A stretch of 64,000 bases of DNA from Algoriphagus ratkowskyi (lineage in GTDB: Bacteria; Bacteroidota; Bacteroidia; Cytophagales; Cyclobacteriaceae). The stretch's first letter is position 1; each line of letters opens with the position of its first letter. The translations under genes were made by a program, and so were the position numbers. The notes beneath the pieces were generated by a model that saw only the letters and a program-made list of their open reading frames with translations, was not told the origin of the DNA and did not search any database. Shown piece by piece: positions 26,971-33,845 of this stretch. The DNA is taken from the NCBI RefSeq assembly GCF_002150505.1, contig NZ_MSSV01000008.1, forward strand, positions 186,001 to 250,000. Reading direction: 5' to 3'.

Positions 26971-27927
26971 ATGGAAAACCAAATTGAAATATACCAGGGA
27001 ACCGACGGTCAGACTCAAATTGAGGTGAAATTTGAGGAGGATACTGTTTGGCTCTCACAGGAGCAGCTCGTCGAACTTTTCCAACGAGATCAGTCAGTTA
27101 TCTCAAGGCATCTTAAGAAAATTTTTAAGGAAGGTGAGTTAGATGAAAAAAGCAATATGCAAAAAATGCATATTGCTAATTCTGATAAACGCGTAGCTTT
27201 TTATAACCTGGACGTCATTATCTCCGTTGGCTACCGGGTGAAATCACACCAAGGCACCCAATTCCGAATTTGGGCCACTCAAAGACTCAAAGACTATTTG
27301 TTGCAAGGTTATGCTATCAATGAAAATAGACTTGCACAGAAGCAACAGGAAGTCCAAACCCTTAAAGATGGCATTCGCATATTAAGCCGTGCCATTGAAC
27401 AAAAAGCACAAGATCAAAACTTGGATTGGCTGAATCAATTCGCAAAAGGACTAGAATTACTTGATGATTACGATCATGAAAATTTAGACAAAAAAGGTTT
27501 AAGCAAGAGAGAAGCAACTTACCCTAAGTTAAATGAATATCAAGAGGTAATAGGATCCATGAGGTCAGATTTCGAGTCTGGTGTATTCGGTAAAGAAAAA
27601 GACGGAAGCTTTGAAAGCGCAATAGCACAGATCAGCAAAGGTTTCGGTGAAGAAGACTTCTATCCTACTCTGGAAGAAAAAGCAGCAACCCTACTCTACT
27701 TGATTGTCAAGAATCATGGTTTTGTAGATGGCAACAAACGAATTGCTGCAGCTTGCTTTCTTCTCTTTTTGCAGTCGAATAAGCTACTTCATGATAGTGA
27801 AGGAGTTTCAATCATAAGTAATGACGCTCTGGCCAGCTTAACGCTTTTCATAGCATCCAGCAAGCCAGACGAAATGTACACGGTGAAGAAATTGGTGATT
27901 AGTGTACTCAACAGGAACCGCACTTGA
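26971..27927 (+). CDS. RhuM-family N-terminus with C-terminal Fic/Doc domain
   Basis: 318 residues. Residues 1-115 are the RhuM/Bro-N-like DNA-associated domain (NQIEIYQGTDGQTQIEVKFE, FYNLDVIISVGYRVKS, GTQFRIWATQRLKDY). Residues 185-318 form a Doc-type Fic domain whose HGFVDGNKR (about 249-257) keeps the catalytic His and the DGNKR phosphate-binding loop. Doc-like proteins modify targets with nucleotides or phosphate. The family is common near defence genes and restriction systems. A decayed copy lies at 43441 in island B. A small decayed frame and an intact ParD/ParE pair follow. Confidence 0.85.
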   Translation: MENQIEIYQGTDGQTQIEVKFEEDTVWLSQEQLVELFQRDQSVISRHLKKIFKEGELDEKSNMQKMHIANSDKRVAFYNLDVIISVGYRVKSHQGTQFRIWATQRLKDYLLQGYAINENRLAQKQQEVQTLKDGIRILSRAIEQKAQDQNLDWLNQFAKGLELLDDYDHENLDKKGLSKREATYPKLNEYQEVIGSMRSDFESGVFGKEKDGSFESAIAQISKGFGEEDFYPTLEEKAATLLYLIVKNHGFVDGNKRIAAACFLLFLQSNKLLHDSEGVSIISNDALASLTLFIASSKPDEMYTVKKLVISVLNRNRT

Positions 27928-27968
27928 TTGCGAAAGAAATAGAGAAAAGGATATTAAAACCCAAAATA

Positions 27969-28120
27969 ATGGACATAAGAAAAAAGGGCATCTATCTGTT
28001 TCCAGTGAATGGGCCAAACATCTACGAAAGCGTAAGAGAAACCTATTTTGGAAAGGTGAAAGAAATGCGGGAAAAGAACTTGTACGAACTGAGTTAAGAA
28101 AGGATTACTCTGAAGAATAG
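27969..28120 (+). pseudogene. Remnant of a small basic protein, frameshifted
   Basis: The frame reads KKGHLSVSSEWAKHLRKR and FWKGERNAGKELVRTEL, nearly identical to the intact gene at 44644 in island B. After ATG (27969) island A has 24 bases to the shared GGGCATC end where B has 25, so that start no longer reads into the conserved frame. It then stops early (RKDYSEE). Function unknown; probably an antitoxin-like partner of RhuM-Fic. Confidence 0.5.
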
Positions 28121-28272
28121 GTGAAAGAAGTGCCTATCACAGTATTTGAAACAACCACTCGATAGGTTTCTAGAACAGTTGGCCGCTGGATCAAGTGCTC
28201 AATAGAGTGCTCATAGTGTACAAAAGAAATTCATCATAACTATTTAGGAACTATATATTCAAAAATTACATT

Positions 28273-28298
28273 AATTTGGTGTATTATTACACCAAATT
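28273..28298. promoter_or_regulatory. Operator-like palindrome of parD
   Basis: Perfect 11-bp inverted repeat AATTTGGTGTA / TACACCAAATT with a 4-base spacer, 11 bases before the parD start. The position fits autoregulation by the antitoxin. Confidence 0.65.
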
Positions 28299-28309
28299 TA
28301 CACTTAATA

Positions 28310-28552
28310 ATGGGCAGACAAACTATAACAGTAAATGAACCAAATGACCGCTGGATGAAGCAAAAGGTTCAGGAAAATGAATATGCCAGTAAAAGCGAAT
28401 TGATAAATGATTTGATCCGGCATCAGCGAGAACAGGAATCAGAGCGTATCTGGCTAAGAAATGAGCTAATTAAAGGGGAAGAAAGTGGGCTATCTCAAAA
28501 ATCCATGGCAGAGATTTTAGAAGAAGCTAAAAGACGCGCTCGAAAAGCCTAA
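28310..28552 (+). CDS. parD: ParD-family type II antitoxin
   Basis: 80 residues. An N-terminal ribbon-helix-helix DNA-binding region (GRQTITVNEPNDRWMKQK, YASKSELINDLIRHQRE) is followed by a toxin-binding tail ending EESGLSQKSMAEILEEAKRR, typical of ParD/CC2985 antitoxins. It neutralises the ParE toxin encoded next, whose start overlaps its stop by one base (TAATG). A clean palindrome sits before the start. The pair may stabilise the island in the host. Confidence 0.88.
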   Translation: MGRQTITVNEPNDRWMKQKVQENEYASKSELINDLIRHQREQESERIWLRNELIKGEESGLSQKSMAEILEEAKRRARKA

Positions 28553-28824
28553 TGACATTTTTACTCACCCGTGAAGCAGAAGAAGACCTCATACATATTT
28601 ATTTGTATGGATTAGCAAATTTTGGAGAATCACAGGCGGAAAAGTACTTCTCCTCATTGGAAAATGCTTTTGAGAGAATTGCGCAAAGGCCTGAAATGTA
28701 TCCATCTGCTACCGAAATTAGACCCGGTTATCGATTTTGCGTACATAGTGCACACACAATTTATTTTTCAATTGAAGATCAAGTTAGGATCATCAGGATA
28801 ATTGGAAAACAGAGATTTCTTTAA
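28552..28824 (+). CDS. parE: ParE/RelE-family type II toxin
   Basis: 90 residues with the RelE/ParE fold order: TREAEEDLIHIYLYG, ENAFERIAQRPEMYPS, YRFCVHSAHTIYFSI and VRIIRIIGKQRF. ParE toxins usually poison DNA gyrase. The gene is intact and of normal length, directly coupled to parD. It is the last gene of island A, 100 bases before the right arm repeats, a common place for addiction modules on integrative elements. Confidence 0.9.
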   Translation: MTFLLTREAEEDLIHIYLYGLANFGESQAEKYFSSLENAFERIAQRPEMYPSATEIRPGYRFCVHSAHTIYFSIEDQVRIIRIIGKQRFL

Positions 28825-28924
28825 TAAAAATAAAGGGAGAACACTGGAGAAATTAGAGAGATTATTAAAAAGTCAATCTAGAATTTTAAAGAATTGACTT
28901 AATTGGTCTTTAAAGGTTCTATAA

Positions 28925-28945
28925 TGTACAACTCCTGTACAACTT
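28925..28945 (+). repeat. Island A right arm-type integrase sites
   Basis: TGTACAACT at 28925-28933 and TGTACAACTT at 28936-28945, 11 bases apart, ending 42 bases before the core site. Same word as at the island's left end. Confidence 0.6.
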
Positions 28946-28981
28946 ACTACCTTTAAAAATACTGAAAATCAAACAGTTAAC

Positions 28982-29003
28982 ACTTCCTGTATCGGGAAGT
29001 AAA
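28982..29003 (+). other. Junction attachment site between islands A and B
   Basis: ACTTCC-TGTATCG-GGAAGT: 6-bp inverted arms around a 7-base spacer, the usual layout of a tyrosine-recombinase core. Codons TGT-ATC-GGG-AAG-TAA (28988-29002) again encode the CIGK-stop end of MnmE. Confidence 0.75.
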
Positions 29004-29044
29004 CGCCTATATATAGCTCTAAACAACTCTAAGTAAATATTAAT

Positions 29045-29078
29045 AAAAGCCTCTAATTGAATCAATTAGAGGCTTTTT
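29045..29078. terminator. Bidirectional-looking terminator at the island B left end
   Basis: AAAGCCTCTAATTGA is followed two bases later by its complement TCAATTAGAGGCTTT and T5. Placed where it would end mnmE transcription if island B were next to mnmE. Confidence 0.75.
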
Positions 29079-29123
29079 CATTTTTAAGTGGTTTTCACTG
29101 TTTTCCTTAGTTTATAGAATTTT

Positions 29124-29156
29124 TGTACCGTATTTGTACCGTTTTTTGGCGGTACA
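29124..29156 (+). repeat. Island B left arm-type integrase sites (TGTACCG)
   Basis: TGTACCG at 29124-29130 and 29135-29141 (11 bases apart) plus an inverted copy CGGTACA at 29150-29156. The direct pair recurs at the right end (46671, 46682). Confidence 0.6.
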
Positions 29157-29262
29157 AATTTTTTGCTAAATTGGGGGAGATTATGAAACAGCCGGAAACA
29201 ATGGGAAACAACTGGAAACAACAGGAAACAACCAGAAACAAACTCACCTATCCAAATAAACT

Positions 29263-29616
29263 ATGAGCTCCAATATTAGAATTACCAGAGTATGCCAGTA
29301 TTGCGGCGATTCGTTCACAGCGAAAACCACTGTCACAAAATTCTGTGGTGACAACTGTGCAAAAAAAGCTTACAAGCTGAGGAAGAAAGAAGAGAAAGTG
29401 CTTCACAGTCATCATGAAACTGCGCTTGCAATAAATCAGTCCTGGCACAATGCCAATCAAAAAGGTTTTCTGAATGTAAAAGAAACATGTATTTTGATGG
29501 GGGTAAGCAGAACCACACTTTGGAGGTTGGTGAAAAATGAATCACTAGGCGTGAAAGAAATTGGAAGAAAAAGGATTTTTCGAAAAACGGACATCGACTC
29601 ATTTATGAATCAGTAA
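29263..29616 (+). CDS. Zinc-finger helix-turn-helix protein (excisionase-like)
   Basis: 117 residues. The N-terminus has a treble-clef-like zinc site with Cys11, Cys14, Cys28 and Cys32 ([14 protein letters not shown]). The C-terminal half (about 68-117) is an Xis/MerR-type DNA-binding domain: [19 protein letters not shown], then [14 protein letters not shown]. It lies 10 bases before the integrase gene and downstream of arm-type repeats, so it probably directs excision or controls the integrase. Island A has no equivalent upstream of its integrase. Confidence 0.8.
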   Translation: MSSNIRITRVCQYCGDSFTAKTTVTKFCGDNCAKKAYKLRKKEEKVLHSHHETALAINQSWHNANQKGFLNVKETCILMGVSRTTLWRLVKNESLGVKEIGRKRIFRKTDIDSFMNQ

Positions 29617-29626
29617 ATTCAAAATT

Positions 29627-30757
29627 ATGAAAGCGATCAAAGTCACCTTAAGAAAGCGCTCTTTAGAAAATAACAAAGTCAGTCTCTACCTGGATTTCTA
29701 TCCTCCTATCCAAGATCCGTCCACCGGAAAGAAAAAGCGAAGGGATTATTTAGGGCTCCACATTTTCGCCAGCCCTAAGACTCCTACTGAAAAAGAATTC
29801 AATCGAATTTGCCTTTTGAAAGCAGAGAGTATTCGGAATCAAAAAGAGATTGAGTTCCTGAGCAACAATTTTGGGTTTTACGACAAGTTCAATCAAAAGA
29901 GAGATTTCCTTCAATACTTTTTGGACAAAGGAAGATCCCGCTCCAGTTCAATGGGAAATTATGGAAACTGGAAAAGTGCTTATGAGCATTTGAATATTTA
30001 TTCAGGAGGAAGCTGCACTTTTTCCGAAGTAACAGCAGAATTCTGTGAGGGATTTAAAGACTATCTCTCTAGAACAAAATCCATCGGAAGAAATCAAAAA
30101 CTTTCTGCCAACACCCAGCTCAGTTATTTTGCCAAATTAAGAGCCTCACTGAAAGATGCGCTCAAAGAAAAAATAATCACTTCTGATCCATGCATTTCTA
30201 TCACCAACGTCAGAGCTGAGGGAAGTAATAGAGTCTATCTGACTCAATCCGAAGTGAAAAAACTCTACCTGACTCCTTGCCACCAGCTACCCGAACTTCG
30301 TTTGGCTTCACTTTTTTCCTGCATGACTGGCCTAAGATGGTCTGATATAGAAAAGTTAACCTGGGAGGAAATTGAAGATCCAGATCAATCAACTATTTCC
30401 TTGCTGAAATACCGCCAGCGGAAAACGGGCAGATTTGAGTATTTACCTATTTCCAACCAAGCACGTGAAATACTGGGGGAAAGACAAAATCAGAAGGAAA
30501 GAGTTTTCCCTAAGTTGAAATACTCGGCCACCAATAATACAATCTTGAAAAACTGGGTCCACAATGCAGGAATTTTGAAGAATATTACCTTCCATTGTTT
30601 TAGACACACATACGCCACACTCCAGTTAGCAGGTGGAACAGACATCTATGTGATTTCTGGAAATTTGGGACACAGCCAACTCAAAACTACTGAGATCTAT
30701 ACCAAAATCACCAACGAAAAGAAGGTCGAAGCGGCAGATAAAATCAAACTTTATTGA
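29627..30757 (+). CDS. Site-specific tyrosine recombinase (island B integrase)
   Basis: 376 residues with N-terminal arm-binding, SAM-like and catalytic domains. Catalytic motifs: Arg in GLRWSD (about 236), HCFRHT (about 323-328), LGHSQLKTT and Tyr in IYTKI. Same family and length as the island A integrase, and both would act on a TGTATCGG core at mnmE. The two islands carry different arm repeats, so the enzymes probably recognise different arms but share the target. All catalytic residues are intact. Confidence 0.93.
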   Translation: MKAIKVTLRKRSLENNKVSLYLDFYPPIQDPSTGKKKRRDYLGLHIFASPKTPTEKEFNRICLLKAESIRNQKEIEFLSNNFGFYDKFNQKRDFLQYFLDKGRSRSSSMGNYGNWKSAYEHLNIYSGGSCTFSEVTAEFCEGFKDYLSRTKSIGRNQKLSANTQLSYFAKLRASLKDALKEKIITSDPCISITNVRAEGSNRVYLTQSEVKKLYLTPCHQLPELRLASLFSCMTGLRWSDIEKLTWEEIEDPDQSTISLLKYRQRKTGRFEYLPISNQAREILGERQNQKERVFPKLKYSATNNTILKNWVHNAGILKNITFHCFRHTYATLQLAGGTDIYVISGNLGHSQLKTTEIYTKITNEKKVEAADKIKLY

Positions 30758-31340
30758 CCAACTTTCCTGACCATTACCCCTACTATATTTCCGATAGACA
30801 TCAGAGATAATCCTTATTTTTTTGAAGTTTTGAATGCCTATAGAAAATAAATAATTTTTTTTAAGATATTTTTTAAACAATCAAATTTGGTCAAATCTGT
30901 ACATATATAATTATACACAAGACATATACCTCATATATACGGAAATAATGAATCACACTTTTTAACATGTAAACTGATTTTTAGAAAGAACAACAGAATA
31001 AGTTTATTTTTTGAACGAGATTATAATTTTAAATTGAACTTCTTAGAAGTGAATAACAGACTTTTAGTTAGGTATACTATAGCTTTATTACAATTTAGAT
31101 AAAAATCTATTTTTCAATTGATTAACGTTTATTTTTTTGACCTGTATTATGGCAAAAACACCCGTATATATCCATATATGTAGACATATGTTCACATAAT
31201 TGTACATATCTGTACAACTCTGTACAACTCTGTACACACAGAATTTACAACATACTATTACACATTCAATAAGCAGACTTATAGATTTGGTTAACATTAC
31301 TTTTTTTCTATAAATTTCGAGAACCAAAAACAACAATATC
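30758..31340. other. AT-rich non-coding region between integrase and HTH genes of island B
   Basis: 583 bases, very AT-rich, with several TATATA tracts. No credible gene on either strand; a 98-codon minus frame at 31088-31384 has no domain character. It holds the tandem 10-mers at 31201-31240. Confidence 0.6.
31201..31240 (+). repeat. Four tandem 10-mers (consensus TGTACAACTC)
   Basis: TGTACATATC, TGTACAACTC, TGTACAACTC, TGTACACACA in exact 10-base steps, about 100 bases before the HTH and helicase genes. The period of one helical turn suggests cooperative protein binding. The word TGTACAACT is also the arm repeat of island A. Confidence 0.65.
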
Positions 31341-31700
31341 ATGAAATCAGACAACCCATTTGAAAGTTTAAGTTTAGAACTCAAAGAAGGATTTTCTCTA
31401 TTACTAGATGAAATTAAAAAGTCAAATCATAGTGCATCCGAGAAAACTAAATCCGAAGAAATTCTGACAGTAAAGGAAGCAGCAGAATTTTTAAACTTGA
31501 GCATTTATTCCATTTATGCCAAGACTTCCAGAAAAGAGATCCCTTATCACAAATCAGGCAGGAAGCTCCATTTCTTTAAAGTTGATTTGATCAATTGGAT
31601 AAGGAAAGCAAAGATCAAGACCAATGCGGAAATCGAAGAAGAAGCCCAAGACTATCTTCAAAATCAAAAAAATCGGTCGTCAAGAAAATCAAGAATATGA
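31341..31700 (+). CDS. Excisionase-like helix-turn-helix protein (HTH_17 type)
   Basis: 119 residues. Central DNA-binding region LTVKEAAEFLNLSIYSIYAK then IPYHKSGRKLHFFKVDLINW, the same layout as the 11077 gene of island A, with a basic C-terminal tail. Probably excisionase or regulator of the replication gene that follows; its stop overlaps the helicase start (ATGA). Tandem 10-mers and AT-rich DNA upstream could be its binding region. Confidence 0.8.
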   Translation: MKSDNPFESLSLELKEGFSLLLDEIKKSNHSASEKTKSEEILTVKEAAEFLNLSIYSIYAKTSRKEIPYHKSGRKLHFFKVDLINWIRKAKIKTNAEIEEEAQDYLQNQKNRSSRKSRI

Positions 31701-32914
31701 AAAGTATTGCAGACAAATACATTAGAGTAGGAACTTCCCTTTTCAAACGAGTCAAAAAACCCATGATGAGTGGAAAGGACGAGGAAATGATGATATCCTG
31801 GAATCTAGACACGATCAAGCAAGATTATGCCAACTGGAGGGATGTGGTCAAAGGATTGGAGCGATATAATGGATTCTGCACCATTCCTAAGCATCTAGAT
31901 TACAAGAGAAATTACCAAGGATTCTATAATCTCTATGAACCTATAGCATTAAGCCCATTAGCGGGTGATTGTCCCAATATCTTCAATTTCGTTCGGCACA
32001 TATTCGGAGATCAGTATGAGATCGGACTAGATTACCTACAGCTCCTATTTATCAAACCAAGCCAGAGACTTCCAGTACTTTGCCTGGTCAGCAGTGAAGG
32101 AAATACAGGCAAAACCACGTTTCTAAATCTCTTGAAGATGATTTATGGAAATAACATGACCTTCAATACAAATGCTGATTTCAGAAGTAATTTCAATTCT
32201 GACTGGGTTTCAAAATTGATTATTGCCATTGACGAAGTTCTCTTAGACCGTAAGGAGGATAGCGAAAAAATCAAAAACCTCAGTACGGCCAAATCATATA
32301 AAGCTGAAGCTAAAGGCAAAGATCGATTCGAAGTAGAGTTTTTTGGAAAGATTATTCTCTGCTCCAACAACGAGGATAATTTCATGGTCATTGGAGTTCA
32401 GGAAACCAGATACTGGGTTCGAAAAGTCCCAACATTAGAAAAGCTGGACCCAGACTTTCTTTACATTTTGGAAGAGGAACTCCCCCATTTGCTTCATTTC
32501 TTACTTCATCGTCAGCTTTCAACGAGCAAGAGTTCCAGAATGTGGTTTACTCCAGAGCAGATCTACACAGCTGCACTTCGACGGGTAAAATCCTATTCAG
32601 TAAATAAGGTTGAGCTGGAGCTGTTCGAAACGATCAAAGAGATTATGGAAAGTCGCGAGTTAAAAGAATTTTGTCTGACCAATACCCACGCCAAGAAGTT
32701 ACTTGAAAGATCCGGCCTAAACGTATCCAGATCTCATGTCCGGAAAATATTAGAAGAAGTATGGAAGCTGAAGCAATATCCAAATGCTTCAAATTTCACC
32801 GCATATCAATATGATTCGACTGGAAGTATTTTCGAAAGAGATGAAAAAGGCAGGTACTACAAAATTTTCCAGCAGGAATTGGAGCAGATTTTCTCTGAAA
32901 TGTTGACTAATTGA
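31697..32914 (+). CDS. VapE/DUF5906-type SF3-like replicative helicase
   Basis: 405 residues. ATG at 31697 is preferred over an upstream in-frame codon because it gives the 4-base overlap with the HTH gene and removes a low-quality leader. Walker A is SSEGNTGKTTFL (about 133-144), Walker B-like IIAIDEVLL, then GKIILCSNNEDNFM (sensor) and ETRYWVRKVP (arginine finger region). It parallels the island A helicase in place and fold and is likewise followed by a repeat cluster, supporting a role in starting replication of the excised island. Confidence 0.83.
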   Translation: MKSIADKYIRVGTSLFKRVKKPMMSGKDEEMMISWNLDTIKQDYANWRDVVKGLERYNGFCTIPKHLDYKRNYQGFYNLYEPIALSPLAGDCPNIFNFVRHIFGDQYEIGLDYLQLLFIKPSQRLPVLCLVSSEGNTGKTTFLNLLKMIYGNNMTFNTNADFRSNFNSDWVSKLIIAIDEVLLDRKEDSEKIKNLSTAKSYKAEAKGKDRFEVEFFGKIILCSNNEDNFMVIGVQETRYWVRKVPTLEKLDPDFLYILEEELPHLLHFLLHRQLSTSKSSRMWFTPEQIYTAALRRVKSYSVNKVELELFETIKEIMESRELKEFCLTNTHAKKLLERSGLNVSRSHVRKILEEVWKLKQYPNASNFTAYQYDSTGSIFERDEKGRYYKIFQQELEQIFSEMLTN

Positions 32915-33090
32915 GTTAATTAATTGAATAACAATAGATTAACAAGTCAACAATCAGTCAACATTTGGTAAACAATTGAAATATATGTTGACTGCTGATC
33001 AACTTACCAATTGGAATGTTGACCTCAAAGTTGACCAAATGTTTACCATATAATTTACTATATATCAAGCCCTTATTGGTAAAAGTCAAC
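32902..33090. repeat. GTTGAC repeat cluster, candidate replication origin of island B
   Basis: Seven exact copies in 189 bases: GTTGAC at 32902, 32987, 33018, 33030 and GTCAAC at 32946, 32957, 33085. ATGTTGAC at 32985 and GTCAACAT at 32957 form an inverted repeat. It begins inside the helicase 3' end, the same position as the GTAGTAA cluster of island A. Confidence 0.55.
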
Positions 33091-33288
33091 AGATCAACAT
33101 TTTACTGGGACGTTGTAAAGGTTCTCAACCGAAACTTAAAGTTGATGGAGATAGACAATCTAAAATTCCATCTTTTTCTTTTTGCTGTAGTTTCATTTTA
33201 TGTAAGACTAAGGCAACTAGAAAAAGTGAAAAACAGCAAAAGGAGAAAAGGGCTTAAATCAGGCTTTCCAGATAACCTTATGCAACAA

Positions 33289-33352
33289 AGTTATTTCCGA
33301 AATTTTCCCAGGCCTTTGAGGAGGCCGGAAAATTCCAGAATAACTTTTCCAA
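33289..33352. repeat. Conserved hairpin element, island B copy
   Basis: AATTTTCC (33301-33308) and GGCC (33311-33314) pair with GGCC (33323-33326) and GGAAAATT (33327-33334), followed by CCAGAATAACTTTTC. Counterpart of 15561-15622 in island A, with a changed but still paired stem position. Confidence 0.65.
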
Positions 33353-33845
33353 CTGCTAACAAACCTTGCGAAATTCTCCCGTGAAACTGTTAAAAGAAGT
33401 AGAACCAAATCCGTTTGCGTGTTCCTTGCAAGTTGTGTTTTTGTGACACAAATTCTCCCGAATTTGCCCCACCAAAACTTACTTGCCTCAGGCTTCACCT
33501 ATTGCATACGGTAAATCCAAAGGAGTTAAAACCTCGCAACTCGGTTCACTTTCTGCCTGAAAATTGACTTTAAGAATTTGAAGATTGGAGAGTTCTATAT
33601 ACGTATATATATAAATGTATATCCATATATGTTAGTTGGGATTTAGGAAATCATCAGTTTGATCAATAACAACTGTTTAATGACTGTGAACTCGATCAAG
33701 TTCCAACTGTCGAGGAATCCTTGACCGTTCAGCAGGAAATACCAGTTCTTTTATAATTATTACATATCTCTTTATATGAAAGGATTTTTCATTCTGGTTC
33801 AAACTAATATCTTTAGCTATGAAATTTTTATTCTGATTTTTTCCA
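33353..33845. other. Non-coding stretch before hsdR
   Basis: Holds a TATATA-rich tract at 33597-33630 and a RhuM gene fragment at 33681-33737; otherwise nothing recognised. The promoter of the restriction operon should lie in its last 100 bases. Confidence 0.5.
33681..33737 (+). pseudogene. Short fragment of a RhuM-family gene
   Basis: 19 codons read CELDQVPTVEESLTVQQE, matching EELDETSTTEESSVVQQE in the RhuM gene at 43441. Too short to function; marks an earlier insertion or exchange here. Confidence 0.45.

Larger units (their letters stand above)
8834..28994 (+). mobile_element. Island A: integrative mobilizable element with metal-efflux cargo
   Basis: About 20.2 kb between core sites at 8820 and 28988. 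Left to right: arm repeats, tyrosine integrase, membrane protein, excisionase-like HTH, VapE-type helicase, GTAGTAA repeat cluster, primase, palindrome, MobC-like and relaxase genes, conserved hairpin, divalent-metal efflux cassette, RhuM-Fic, ParD/ParE, arm repeats. It has relaxase genes but no conjugation machinery, so it fits an integrative mobilizable element moved by a helper. Boundaries are inferred from the direct repeats; excision is not shown. Confidence 0.75.

Noticed and set aside
29045..29078. Inverted repeat as an integrase core site
   Set aside because: The stem runs into T5 and does not contain the shared TGTATCG core, so it is a terminator.
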